From assembly GCA_022799175.1 (NCBI GenBank), contig JAAWNY010000013.1, forward strand, positions 1 through 59,053: a stretch of DNA of 59,053 nucleotides. The letters are read 5' to 3'. The stretch comes from Lachnospiraceae bacterium. Lineage in GTDB: Bacteria; Bacillota; Clostridia; Lachnospirales; Lachnospiraceae. A program made the translations under genes and the position numbers. Positions 8,935-18,154 of the stretch are shown here, piece after piece (position 1 is the stretch's first letter; every line of letters starts with the position of its first letter). The notes under the pieces are model-generated. The model saw only the letters and a program-made list of their open reading frames with translations, was not told the DNA's origin and did not search any database.

Positions 8935-9957
8935 TCATGGAATTTGCTGGCAGCTATCCCTCTCAATCAGATAGTGAGGCACAATAATTTTGGTGGCGAG
9001 AAGGTTTGGATTCTCGATATGATTGATCATTTGAGAGGCGGCTTCGATTCCCAGTTGACAGGAATTGATGTCAATGGAGGTCAGTTGGGGTGAAGTGAGC
9101 CGGGCAAACAAAGAGTTATTAAAGGAGATAATGGAGAGATCCTTTGGAATGGACAGGCCAATTTCAATACAAGATCGTTCCAGGGCTACGGCCAGAATAT
9201 CATCACTGACCATAATAGCAGTGGGGCGGTCATCACTTCCTAACAGGCGGTGAATCAGGATATCCCCGTCTTTGGAAATGGAGGGAACTTCCACACAATA
9301 GTTCTCTCGCAAAGGAAGATTGTGGCGCAGCAGGGCGGTCTGATAGCCGGATTTGCGGTCAGCGGAAAACATCAAGCTACTGTCGCTGCCAAGGTAGGCG
9401 ATTTTGCGGTGGCCTAGTTGATACAGATATTCGGTGGCTTCCTGGCCAGCCAGCAGATTATCGTTGTCAATATAGATAGTCTGATTGGCAAACTGATAGG
9501 CTTTGCCAATGAGAACATATAAAAGTCCCTCATTACAAAGGTAATCAATAACGGGATCCTGTTGTTTGGAATACAATACAATGAAGCCGTCTACCTGTCC
9601 GCTGCGGGTCATGGTACGCATGGCCTGAAGCACTTCGTCCTCATCTTTGCCAGTGATGACCGTGTTGATATATTGCCGATGATTGCAGAACTGGCTGATG
9701 CCCCGAATGGCTTCCAGATAGAATGGGTTTTCATAGGCATCCCGGGCAGAGGTGGGAAGGATGATACCAATGGCTCGCGAGTTTTGAGAGGCCAGATTGC
9801 TTGCCTGAAAATTTGGCTCATAACCCAGCTGTGCCATGGCCCGACGCACTCTTTCTTTGGTTTCTTCGCTGATGGATGGATTATTTTTGCAGGTGCGAGA
9901 AACCGTGGACGGGGATACACCTGCCAGAGCAGCAACATCTTTGATCGTGATAGCCAT
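8935..9957 (-). CDS. LacI-family regulator, probable MalR-type
   Basis: A 340-residue LacI/GalR regulator. The helix-turn-helix (ITIKDVAALAGVSPSTVSR, residues 3-21) is followed by a hinge and a periplasmic-binding-like sensor domain ending in PHYLIERDS. Its sequence type resembles MalR, which binds TGCAAnCGnTTGCA-like operators. Such a site sits at the maltose PTS promoter (11114-11127), with an identical core inside the PTS gene (11239-11251), so I infer it controls that operon. A ribosome site (AGGAGG) precedes the ATG on the minus strand. The inducer is probably maltose or a maltose phosphate. Confidence 0.85.
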   Translation of the reverse strand: MAITIKDVAALAGVSPSTVSRTCKNNPSISEETKERVRRAMAQLGYEPNFQASNLASQNSRAIGIILPTSARDAYENPFYLEAIRGISQFCNHRQYINTVITGKDEDEVLQAMRTMTRSGQVDGFIVLYSKQQDPVIDYLCNEGLLYVLIGKAYQFANQTIYIDNDNLLAGQEATEYLYQLGHRKIAYLGSDSSLMFSADRKSGYQTALLRHNLPLRENYCVEVPSISKDGDILIHRLLGSDDRPTAIMVSDDILAVALERSCIEIGLSIPKDLSIISFNNSLFARLTSPQLTSIDINSCQLGIEAASQMINHIENPNLLATKIIVPHYLIERDSCQQIP

Positions 9958-10092
9958 GGGGAAAACCTCCTGGGATTTATGGGATAACTATTTTTTGCAT
10001 ATGAATTTATTTTAGTAGAAATGAGGAATGAAGTCAATGAGATTGTGCAAACGGATTTCCTCAAAAGTTGACGGATAAAAGAAGAGATAAAG

Positions 10093-10821
10093 ATGCCTAT
10101 AGGAATTCTTGTAAATGCACTTGCGATTTTTGTTGGGGGATTGATTGGAGTGAAGCTTGGCCCAAGATTCAGCGAGCATTTTAAAGTTAATTTGAATACC
10201 ACATTTGGCGCTTGTGCCATGGCAATGGGAATCAGCTCCATTGTATTGATGAAAAATTTGCCGGCAGTGATTTTGGCGGTGATTCTTGGCACGATTTTTG
10301 GCCTTGTGATTCATTTGGGAGACCGGATTTCTGCTGGAGCCATGGTGATGCAGAAAGGTATCGCAAAATTGACCAGGGCAGATACAGAAAGTCAAAAGGA
10401 GGATTACCAAAGTGTTCTGATCACATGTATTGTACTTTTCTGTGCCAGTGGTAGCGGTATATATGGAAGTTTGGTATCTGGTATGACAGGAGACCACAGT
10501 ATTTTGTTGGCGAAAGCGGTATTGGATTTGCCGACAGCCATGATTTTTTCTTGCACATTAGGATTGACCACGGCGTTTATTGCAGTGCCTCAATGTACGA
10601 TTTTCCTGCTGTTGTTTGGCTTGGCCGGTTTGATCATTCCTTTTTGCAGCGAGGCTATGATCGCAGATTTTAAAGCATGCGGAGGAATTTTGCTTTTAGC
10701 TACAGGATTTCGCATGATTAAGGTAAAGGAATTTCCAGTGGCAGAGATGATACCGGCTATGGTGTTAGTTATGCCAATCAGTTATTTTTGGACCGCATGT
10801 GTGGCGCCGCTTTTATCTTAA
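10093..10821 (+). CDS. DUF554 family membrane protein (YdfK-like)
   Basis: A 242-residue integral membrane protein with about seven hydrophobic helices, matching the DUF554/YdfK family. Its start, PIGILVNALAIFVGGLIG, and the inner GTIFGLVIHLGDRI, GTLGLTTAF-like and cysteine-containing FLLLFGLAGLIIPFCSEAM segments are typical. It is thought to be a transporter but the family has no firm biochemical function. The start is well placed (GAAGAGAT before ATG). It lies between the LacI gene and the PTS operon, on the PTS strand, but is separated from the PTS gene by 361 nt containing a separate promoter. Confidence 0.85.
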   Translation: MPIGILVNALAIFVGGLIGVKLGPRFSEHFKVNLNTTFGACAMAMGISSIVLMKNLPAVILAVILGTIFGLVIHLGDRISAGAMVMQKGIAKLTRADTESQKEDYQSVLITCIVLFCASGSGIYGSLVSGMTGDHSILLAKAVLDLPTAMIFSCTLGLTTAFIAVPQCTIFLLLFGLAGLIIPFCSEAMIADFKACGGILLLATGFRMIKVKEFPVAEMIPAMVLVMPISYFWTACVAPLLS

Positions 10822-11081
10822 AGTTGTCGCCAGTAAATAGGCGCTGACTGGTAAGCAGTTGAAGTCGGCATATCTGGGTAAGCGGCTATCTACACAGAAG
10901 AAAGGAAATAAAAAGTAACGGATTTATGGTAATATCGTGTGTTGTTGAAAAAGCTGACCAGCGGATTTCTTGTTGGTTGGCTTTTGTTTTGGTAAGAATG
11001 CTGGAAAAGGGCATAATGCACAATAATAAGAACGATAACTTGTGAAAAATAGAGAAATAAGAAAGGGAAGAAAAAATAAGG

Positions 11082-11110
11082 TTGCAAATCTGGTGCAATC
11101 AGTATATATT
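11082..11110 (+). promoter_or_regulatory. Promoter of the maltose PTS operon
   Basis: TTGCAA (11082-11087), 17 nt, TATATT (11105-11110), with a LacI-type operator starting 4 nt downstream, at the expected transcription start. The remaining 10822-11081 gap shows no other feature. Confidence 0.6.
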
Positions 11111-11113
11111 TAA

Positions 11114-11127
11114 TGCAAGCGGTTGCG
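11114..11127. promoter_or_regulatory. LacI/MalR-type operator O1
   Basis: TGCAAGCGGTTGCG is a near-palindrome (GCAA-N4-TTGC around a central CG), the classic LacI/GalR/MalR form. It covers the expected +1 region of the PTS promoter, so bound repressor should block initiation. Confidence 0.75.
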
Positions 11128-11182
11128 TTATAATAACGCAAAAACACGAAAAAGCGTAATTAATCAAGAGGAGGTAAGGGCA

Positions 11183-13447
11183 ATGAGTGACAGAAAAAAC
11201 GAGAATAATAAGACTGTCATACTATCACCAATAACAGGGCAAGCGGTTGCATTAGAACAGGTTCCAGATCCCGTGTTTTCCCAGAAGATTATCGGCGATG
11301 GTATGGCAGTGATTCCGGAGGATGGGAAAATTTTAAGTCCCGTGACGGGAGAGGTAGCGTCTGTGGCAGATACGCTTCATGCGTTTGGCTTCCGTTCTGA
11401 CGACGGGCTGGAATTGCTGGTTCATGTGGGGCTAGAGACGGTAGCGTTGAAAGGAGAATGCTTTAAGGTCCACGTGAAGGCGGGAGATCGAATTCAGGCC
11501 GGAGAACTGGTTGCCGAAGTCGATCTGGCGTTTTTGGCGGAAAGAAAGATTAATCCGATCACACCGGTGTTGGTGTGTGGAGGTATGGAAGGTAAGATAT
11601 GCAAAGGGCAAGAAGGACCAGTGGTAGGCGGAAAAGATGACTTGATAGAGATTTTGCCGGAGAGCAAGAAAGAGACTGACTCTGACACGGAAATCGGTTC
11701 TGAGACATCGACAAAAACAGCGGATAAAAATGGGATTACCAGTGAAAGCGTTATGTCTGATAAGAATGATGTTCAAAAATCAGAAAAGAAGAAATTGGCG
11801 ATCAACTTTGACTTCCTTCAAAAACTGGGCAAAGTGTTGATGGTGGTGATTGCCGTGATGCCGGCGGCAGGGCTGATGATCAGCCTGGGTAAGTTAGTGC
11901 AGATGGCAGGCATGGATATCCATATGATTGCCATGATTGGCAGCACAATGGAAAATATCGGCTGGGCTGTGATTAATAATCTGCATATTTTGTTTGCCGT
12001 GGCTATCGGCGGTTCTTGGGCAAAGGAGAGGGCCGGCGGCGCTTTTGCGGCAGTGATTGCATTTATTTTGATTAACTGTATCACGGGCGCCATTTTCGGA
12101 GTGTCGGCCGCCATGCTGAATGATCCGGAAGCAGTAACGCATACTTTATTCGGACAAGAAATTTTGGTAAATGGATATTTTACTTCGGTGTTGGGGGCGC
12201 CTGCACTGAATATGGGTGTTTTCGTGGGAATTATTGCTGGATTTACCGGAGGAATGATCTATAATAAGTATTATAATTTCCGAAAGTTACCGGATGCGTT
12301 GGCATTTTTTAATGGCAAACGATTTGTCCCCATGGTAGTGATTGTCTGGTCTGTGATTATTTCTCTGGTATTGGCAGTGGTTTGGCCAGTAGTACAGACA
12401 GGAATCAACGCTTTTGGCGTATGGATTGCCAATTCGTCTTCAACTTCACCAGTATTGGCGCCGTTTATTTACGGAACTCTCGAGCGTCTGCTTTTGCCGT
12501 TCGGTCTGCATCATATGCTGACGATTCCGATGAACTATACTTCCTTTGGCGGTACTTACACGATTCAGACGGGAATTAATGCCGGCTCGCAGGTGTTTGG
12601 ACAGGATCCGTTGTGGTTGGCATGGGTGACCGACTTGATTAATTTTAAGGATGCCGGGGATATGGCATCTTATACCAATCTGATGACAACAGTGACGCCA
12701 GCCCGGTTTAAGGTGGGACAGATGATTGGCGCGACCGGACTTTTACTGGGAATTGCTCTGGCTATGTATCGTAGAGTAGACGAAGATAAAAAGAAATCAT
12801 ACCGTTCCATGTTTGTCTCCACTGTATTGGCAGTATTTTTGACTGGTGTGACGGAACCATTGGAATTTATGTTTATGTTCTGCGCGTTGCCATTATATGC
12901 CGTGTATGCTGTTTTGCAGGGATGTGCCTTTGCGATGGCCGGAATTTTGCATCTGCGGCTTCATTCCTTTGGCAATCTGGAATTTGTCACCCGGGTGCCC
13001 ATGTCTATGAAGGCAGGTCTGGCCGGAGACTTGATTAATTTTGTGATTTGTGTGCTGGTGTTCTTTGCTATCGGATATATGGTTGCTTATGTGATGATTG
13101 AGAAGTTACATTTTGCAACACCAGGACGATTGGGCAACTATACCGATGAAAATGCGGATGAGGAACATGTGTCCTCGACCATTCATGCGGGCGCAGGTTC
13201 TGGAAAGAGCGGCGATAGTCAGGCAGAGCGGATTATTGTACTGCTGGGTGGCAGAGAGAATATTACGCTAGTGGATGCCTGCATGACTCGCTTACGGGTG
13301 ACGGTAAAGGATGCATCGAAAGTAGCGGAGCTGCCGGCTTGGAAAGCGGAGGGCGCATTGGGACTTTTGAAGAAAGATAATGGAATTCAGGCCGTATACG
13401 GTCCGAAAGCAGATGTGTTGAAATCAGATATCAATGACATTTTATGA
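11183..13447 (+). CDS. malT: Maltose/glucose-type PTS permease, EIIA-EIIC-EIIB fusion
   Basis: A 754-residue fusion with all three sugar-specific PTS modules. EIIA (glucose/Crr type, about residues 10-160) carries the phosphorylated H81 in LLVHVGLETV. An acidic, Thr/Ser-rich linker leads to the EIIC channel (about 200-640; MPAAGLMISLGKL, LLLPFGLHHMLTIP, TGVTEPLEFMF). EIIB (about 680-754) carries C700 in VDACMTRLRV. Phosphate passes from HPr to H81, to C700, to the incoming sugar. The neighbours (MapP-like phosphatase, malQ, GH13) point to maltose as substrate, as for MalT of Enterococcus. The order IIA-IIC-IIB differs from the common IICBA and IIBCA. An earlier in-frame ATG (11123) overlaps the operator; AGGAGG before ATG 11183 decides the start. 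Confidence 0.85.
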   Translation: MSDRKNENNKTVILSPITGQAVALEQVPDPVFSQKIIGDGMAVIPEDGKILSPVTGEVASVADTLHAFGFRSDDGLELLVHVGLETVALKGECFKVHVKAGDRIQAGELVAEVDLAFLAERKINPITPVLVCGGMEGKICKGQEGPVVGGKDDLIEILPESKKETDSDTEIGSETSTKTADKNGITSESVMSDKNDVQKSEKKKLAINFDFLQKLGKVLMVVIAVMPAAGLMISLGKLVQMAGMDIHMIAMIGSTMENIGWAVINNLHILFAVAIGGSWAKERAGGAFAAVIAFILINCITGAIFGVSAAMLNDPEAVTHTLFGQEILVNGYFTSVLGAPALNMGVFVGIIAGFTGGMIYNKYYNFRKLPDALAFFNGKRFVPMVVIVWSVIISLVLAVVWPVVQTGINAFGVWIANSSSTSPVLAPFIYGTLERLLLPFGLHHMLTIPMNYTSFGGTYTIQTGINAGSQVFGQDPLWLAWVTDLINFKDAGDMASYTNLMTTVTPARFKVGQMIGATGLLLGIALAMYRRVDEDKKKSYRSMFVSTVLAVFLTGVTEPLEFMFMFCALPLYAVYAVLQGCAFAMAGILHLRLHSFGNLEFVTRVPMSMKAGLAGDLINFVICVLVFFAIGYMVAYVMIEKLHFATPGRLGNYTDENADEEHVSSTIHAGAGSGKSGDSQAERIIVLLGGRENITLVDACMTRLRVTVKDASKVAELPAWKAEGALGLLKKDNGIQAVYGPKADVLKSDINDIL
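11239..11251. promoter_or_regulatory. Second LacI/MalR-type operator O2 inside the PTS gene
   Basis: GCAAGCGGTTGCA repeats the 12-bp core of O1 exactly, 124 bp downstream centre to centre, within codons for GQAVAL. The arrangement recalls the auxiliary operator inside E. coli lacZ. Confidence 0.5.
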
Positions 13448-13481
13448 TAGGGCATAGATAAACGAAGGGAAATCAGGCATT

Positions 13482-14357
13482 ATGAAAATTATCACGATCA
13501 ATACGCATAGCCTGGAAGAGCCGGATTATGAACGAAAGTTGCATCAGTTTACAAGGGTAGTGTTGGCAGAAAAGCCAGATATTCTTGCTATGCAGGAAGT
13601 CAATCAATCTGTCAGTGCAGAGGAGTTGTCAGGATTAAAGTTGTCAGGATATACGATCTGTCCGGATTTTTCCGGACAGATCCGGCAGGATAATCATGCG
13701 GCAAAACTGGCGGAGATTTTGTCAAAAGCGGGTTGTCATTATTTCTGGACCTGGGTTCCGGCAAAGCTGGGATATGAGAAATATGATGAGGGGTTGGCTG
13801 TGTTCAGCCGTCAACCAATTTTGGAGGTGGATTCCTTCCGTATCAGCCGCTGCAATGATTATGCCAATTGGAAGACTCGCAGGATTTTGGGGGTGAGGAC
13901 AGAAGCCGGGTGGTTCTATACCGTGCATATGGGCTGGTGGGATGATGAAGAGGAGCCGTTTGCGGAGCAGTGGAAGCGTTTGGAGAAACACTTGGAAGAA
14001 ATAAGGGGCCGAATAGAAGTCTCAAAGCTTCCCTTGTGGCTAATGGGAGATTTTAACAGTCTTGACAGTATTTCCGGACAGGGGTATGATCTGATAAGCA
14101 GAAGTGGTTGGAAGGATACTTATCATTTGGCAAGGGAAAGGGACTGTGGCATTACGGTGGGCAAAGTGATTGATGGCTGGAGGGAGCGGCTGTCAAAAAC
14201 AGGGGCAGCCGGAGCCGAAGATCCGAATTCGACAGGAATGAGGATCGATTATATTTGGTGCAGCCAGGAGATTCCCGTCCGCTGTTCCCAGGTGATCTGC
14301 AACGGGAAGCCATATCCAGTGATATCGGATCACTATGGAGTGATGATTGAAATATAG
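13482..14357 (+). CDS. mapP: Maltose 6'-phosphate phosphatase, MapP-like (EEP fold)
   Basis: A 291-residue member of the endonuclease/exonuclease/phosphatase superfamily. Metal and catalytic motifs are visible: TINTHSLEEP at the start, the glutamate in LAMQEVNQS, the HMGWWDDEEEP segment, LMGDFNSLDS and the final SDHYGVMIEI. In Enterococcus and Lactobacillus, MapP of this family is encoded beside the maltose PTS gene malT and dephosphorylates maltose 6'-phosphate so that maltose can enter unphosphorylated routes. Here it sits 34 nt after the PTS gene and before malQ, which makes that role the best reading and removes the need for a phospho-alpha-glucosidase. A generic EEP phosphatase cannot be excluded. 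Confidence 0.75.
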   Translation: MKIITINTHSLEEPDYERKLHQFTRVVLAEKPDILAMQEVNQSVSAEELSGLKLSGYTICPDFSGQIRQDNHAAKLAEILSKAGCHYFWTWVPAKLGYEKYDEGLAVFSRQPILEVDSFRISRCNDYANWKTRRILGVRTEAGWFYTVHMGWWDDEEEPFAEQWKRLEKHLEEIRGRIEVSKLPLWLMGDFNSLDSISGQGYDLISRSGWKDTYHLARERDCGITVGKVIDGWRERLSKTGAAGAEDPNSTGMRIDYIWCSQEIPVRCSQVICNGKPYPVISDHYGVMIEI

Positions 14358-14414
14358 GAAAAGCAGAATATTGAAAAATGTTAATCGATGAAAAATCAGG
14401 GGAGATTTGATTAT

Positions 14415-15914
14415 ATGAACAGAGCCGGAGGTGTATTGTTATCAATTACCAGTTTGCCGTCGAAATATGGGATTGGATGCTTTTCCCAAAGTGCCTATGA
14501 TTTTGTGGACTGGCTAAAAGAGGCAGGACAGACATATTGGCAGATTCTGCCGTTGGGACCTACGAGCTATGGCGATTCGCCGTATCAGTCTTTTTCTACT
14601 TTTGCCGGAAATCCTTACTTTATCAGTCTGGAAGCTCTGGTAGAGGAAGGAACACTGACAAAGGAAGAGTGCGAGGCGGTAGACTTTGGACAGAAGCCGG
14701 AGCTGGTAGATTATGAGAGAATGTATAAGGTTCGTTATCCGCTGCTTAGGAAGGCTTACGAACGCAGCAAAATTAGTGAAAATCAAGATTATCAACGTTT
14801 TGTGGCTGATAATGAGTGGTGGTTGGGAGACTATGCATTGTTCATGGCGGTAAAAGATCGTTTTGCAGGAGCGCCTTGGACGGAATGGGCGGAGGATATT
14901 CGCTTGCGATGGCAGAATGCCATGGATTATTATCGTAAAGAGTTGTATTTTGATATTGAATTTCAGCAGTATTTACAGTATATGTTTTATATGCAGTGGA
15001 TGAAGTTGAAAGCATATGCCAATGAAAAAGGAATTTGTCTGATTGGAGATATTCCGATCTATGTGGCGATGGATAGTGCGGATACCTGGGCGAATCCGGA
15101 GCTGTTCCAACTGGATGAGAATAATGTGCCGCTGGCGGTTGCCGGTTGTCCGCCAGACGGATTTTCCGCCATAGGGCAGCTTTGGGGGAATCCGCTGTAT
15201 CGGTGGGACTACCACAAAAATACCGGATATGAGTGGTGGATTTCTCGCCTGGAATATTGTTTCCGACTCTATGATGTGGTGCGAATTGACCATTTTCGGG
15301 GATTTGATGAGTATTATTCGATTCCTTATGGGGCGACTACGGCAGTGGACGGTCATTGGGAAAAAGGGCCGGGGATATCATTGTTTAACCGGGTGGAGGA
15401 AGCGCTGGGACGTCGGGAAGTGATAGCGGAGGATCTGGGATATGTGACGGATTCGGTTCGCGAGTTGGTAGGAAAAAGCGGATTTCCGGGGATGAAGGTT
15501 TTGGAGTTTGCCTTTGATTCCCGCGATTCCGGTTGTGCCAATGATTATCTGCCTCATAATTATGGGGAGAATTGTGTGGCCTATACAGGAACCCATGACA
15601 ATGAAACGATTTGTGGGTGGTTTGACAGCATTACGAAAGAAGAACAAGAAATGGCGCGGGAGTATTTGTGCGATTGCCGGACGCCCAAAAAAGAGCTGAA
15701 TTGGTCCTTCATTAGTCTAATTATGCGCAGTACGGCTAGAACTTGCATTATTCCCATGCAGGATTATCTGGGGTATGGCAATGAATGCCGGATGAATAAG
15801 CCGTCCACTGTGGGGATGAACTGGAAGTGGAGACTGAAAAAAGGAGAACTGACAAAAGAATTGCAAAAAAAGCTCTATGACATGGTAAGGCGATACGGGA
15901 GGCTTCCCCGATAG
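14415..15914 (+). CDS. malQ: 4-alpha-glucanotransferase (amylomaltase)
   Basis: A 499-residue GH77 enzyme that transfers maltosyl and longer units between maltodextrins, releasing glucose. Characteristic segments are RAGGVLLSITSLPSKYGIG at the start, YWQILPLGPTSYGDSPYQSF, GDIPIYVAMDSADTWANPELF, the nucleophile region VVRIDHFRGFDEYY, IAEDLGYVTDSV and YTGTHDNETICGWF. An in-frame ATG at 14388 exists, but AGGGGAG lies 10 nt before ATG 14415 and the family begins there. It is in the operon PTS-mapP-malQ-GH13 and needs unphosphorylated maltose, which fits a preceding MapP step. Confidence 0.94.
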   Translation: MNRAGGVLLSITSLPSKYGIGCFSQSAYDFVDWLKEAGQTYWQILPLGPTSYGDSPYQSFSTFAGNPYFISLEALVEEGTLTKEECEAVDFGQKPELVDYERMYKVRYPLLRKAYERSKISENQDYQRFVADNEWWLGDYALFMAVKDRFAGAPWTEWAEDIRLRWQNAMDYYRKELYFDIEFQQYLQYMFYMQWMKLKAYANEKGICLIGDIPIYVAMDSADTWANPELFQLDENNVPLAVAGCPPDGFSAIGQLWGNPLYRWDYHKNTGYEWWISRLEYCFRLYDVVRIDHFRGFDEYYSIPYGATTAVDGHWEKGPGISLFNRVEEALGRREVIAEDLGYVTDSVRELVGKSGFPGMKVLEFAFDSRDSGCANDYLPHNYGENCVAYTGTHDNETICGWFDSITKEEQEMAREYLCDCRTPKKELNWSFISLIMRSTARTCIIPMQDYLGYGNECRMNKPSTVGMNWKWRLKKGELTKELQKKLYDMVRRYGRLPR

Positions 15915-15925
15915 CGGAGGATATT

Positions 15926-17599
15926 ATGAAAAAAGAATGGTGGCACGGAAAGACAGCATACCAAATTTATCCCAAAAGTTTTTACGATTCCAATGATGAT
16001 GGGATCGGGGATTTGCCGGGGATTATCAGCAAACTGGATTATTTAAAAGAACTGGGGATTGATATGATCTGGCTTTCGCCGGTATATTTGTCACCCTGTG
16101 CAGATCAGGGATACGATATTGCTGACTATTATCAGATTGATCCTATGTTTGGAACTATGGAAGATATGGAACAATTGTTGGAAGAGGCAAAAAAAAGGGA
16201 GATTGCCGTGCTGATGGATCTGGTAGTGAATCACTGTTCTGACGAACATGAATGGTTTCGTAAGGCGTGTGCAGATCCGGAGGGGGAATACGGCAAATAT
16301 TTTTACCTTGAAAAGAAAAAGGATGGAAAGCTGCCAAGCAATTGGCGATCTTATTTTGGCGGGCCGGTATGGGAGCAGATACCAGGAAGCGAGTGGTATT
16401 ATCTTCATGTGTTTCATAAAAAACAGCCAGATTTGAACTGGGAAAATCCGCTGGTCCGGGAACGGCTCTATGAGATGATCAACTGGTGGCTGGACAAAGG
16501 ATTGGCTGGATTTCGGATTGATGCCATTATCAATATCAAAAAGCCGCAGATGTTTCGGGACTATCCGGCAGATCGGGAGGACGGACTCTGCGATATGGGG
16601 ACGGTATTGGCAGATACGTCAGGGATCGGTGATTTCCTGCGGGAAATGAGAGATCGCGCTTTCCGACCTCATGGAGCATTTACCGTGGGAGAAGTATTTA
16701 ATGCCAAAGATGGAGAACTGGCGGATTTTGCGGGGGAAGACGGGTATTTTTCTTCTATTTTTGACTTCCGTCAGACTGTGGAAGGAAAATCGGTAGAAGG
16801 CTGGTATGGAGCTAGGATTCCCACGATGGAGGATTATAAAAGATGCTGTTTTGCAAGCCAGAGAGAGATGGAAGGAATTGGTTTCTATTCCAATATTATT
16901 GAAAACCATGATGAACCCCGGGGCGTGAGTTACTATTTGCCTGAAGAAGCCAGAAATGAAAAGGGCAAAAAGCTTTTGGCTGCTTTATACTTTATGTTGA
17001 AGGGTTTACCGTTTATCTATCAAGGGCAGGAACTAGGAATGGAAAATGTGGCCTATACATCTGTGGATGAGATCGATGACATCAGCAGTAAGGATGAGTA
17101 TCAGGTGTGTCTAGCGGCCGGACTTACAGAAGAAGAGGCCATGACAGTGGTGAATCGCTATTCCCGGGATAATGCCAGAACGCCGTTCCAATGGAATGCA
17201 AAAGAAAATGCCGGTTTTACCAGAGGCAAGCCATGGCTGCGGGTGAATGATAATTATCGAAAAATCAATTGGGAACAACAGAGAACGGATCCCAACAGTG
17301 TTTTTGCTTTTTATCAGCAGTTGATCCGCTTGCGGAAAAATCCAGAATATCAGAATGTCATTGTGTATGGAAAAACAGAGCCAGTGCGAGAGGAAGAACC
17401 GGGGATTATGGCGTATTATCGGCGCAGTGATAAACAGACGATTCTGGTTGCCGGAAATTTCACACAAGAGGAACGGACGCTTTGGATTGATGAAATAGAC
17501 GAAAGAAGCCAAGTTTTACTGAGCAATGATAAGTCTGTAAAGCTGGAGAAAAAACGAATCGTTTTGCAGGGATTACAGGTAGTAATTGCAGTAGTTTGA
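15926..17599 (+). CDS. malL: GH13 alpha-glucosidase (oligo-1,6-glucosidase type)
   Basis: A 557-residue cytosolic GH13 enzyme. It starts WWHGKTAYQIYPKSFYDSN and holds the family triad: nucleophile D199 in AGFRIDAI, acid/base E256 in VGEVFNA and D329 in ENHDEPR, at almost the positions of Bacillus oligo-1,6-glucosidases. It hydrolyses short alpha-glucosides (isomaltose, maltose or panose); the exact linkage preference is not readable. A trehalose-6-phosphate hydrolase is an alternative, less likely beside malQ. GGAGG precedes the ATG, 11 nt after the malQ stop. It is the last gene of the maltose operon, followed by about 1 kb with little coding. Confidence 0.87.
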   Translation: MKKEWWHGKTAYQIYPKSFYDSNDDGIGDLPGIISKLDYLKELGIDMIWLSPVYLSPCADQGYDIADYYQIDPMFGTMEDMEQLLEEAKKREIAVLMDLVVNHCSDEHEWFRKACADPEGEYGKYFYLEKKKDGKLPSNWRSYFGGPVWEQIPGSEWYYLHVFHKKQPDLNWENPLVRERLYEMINWWLDKGLAGFRIDAIINIKKPQMFRDYPADREDGLCDMGTVLADTSGIGDFLREMRDRAFRPHGAFTVGEVFNAKDGELADFAGEDGYFSSIFDFRQTVEGKSVEGWYGARIPTMEDYKRCCFASQREMEGIGFYSNIIENHDEPRGVSYYLPEEARNEKGKKLLAALYFMLKGLPFIYQGQELGMENVAYTSVDEIDDISSKDEYQVCLAAGLTEEEAMTVVNRYSRDNARTPFQWNAKENAGFTRGKPWLRVNDNYRKINWEQQRTDPNSVFAFYQQLIRLRKNPEYQNVIVYGKTEPVREEEPGIMAYYRRSDKQTILVAGNFTQEERTLWIDEIDERSQVLLSNDKSVKLEKKRIVLQGLQVVIAVV

Positions 17600-17756
17600 A
17601 GTATTAAAAAAGTCCATGTGTCAGGGAATTGTGTTAATTGTTTTTAAATTTTTTATAAAATTATCTCTATACTGTGAAATAAAATAAGCTTTAAATAAGC
17701 CTAAAACACGCATAATTTATAAACAATTATTTAAAAAGATATCTTTTTTGACCCAG

Positions 17757-18067
17757 CATCATGTCATTTAGATAAGGAAACGAGAAACATAGCCAAGGAA
17801 AAGCGGAGAGAAGCAACGAGAAATGGTCTGTGAATTTTGACTTTGCAGAGATTTAGAATTCCTTAAATTCCTGATTTTGGCATTGAAACGAAAATATACA
17901 CTGTTTGAGCGGAGCGAGTTTGTATAGTTTCGTTTTGTTTTTAGCCAAAATCAGGAGTTTTAGGAATTCTTAATCTCGAAACTGGAAAAAGGAACAGACC
18001 ATTTCTCGTTGCTTCTCTCCGCTTTTCCTTAGCGTACCTTTTACCAATACAGATCAAAATACCATTG
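17757..18067. repeat. Long-hairpin interspersed element, copy B (full form)
   Basis: This is the complete form. The left terminus ATGTCATTTAGATAAGG is at 17761. Arms 17795-17831 and 17994-18030 are perfectly complementary over 37 nt. Two imperfectly inverted modules (17832-17880 and 17944-17993) enclose an apical hairpin at 17885-17934 with GAGCGGAGCGAG at its tip. The right outer end (to about 18067) is diverged and of the variant that contains GGTACGC on its complement. The module order is opposite to copies A and D. The stretch 17600-17756 before it is AT-rich with no feature I can name. Confidence 0.8.
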
Positions 18068-18154
18068 ATTTAGCAACACCATCTTTTGCGTAAACGGATA
18101 TATATGCTTTAAAAAATCTCGCAAATAGTGTAAAATAAGTAAGAGTTCAGAAGT

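Noticed and set aside
10822..11081. Hidden gene between DUF554 and the PTS operon
   Set aside because: Frames there are short, lack ribosome sites and have no recognisable product; only the promoter and operator region is supported.
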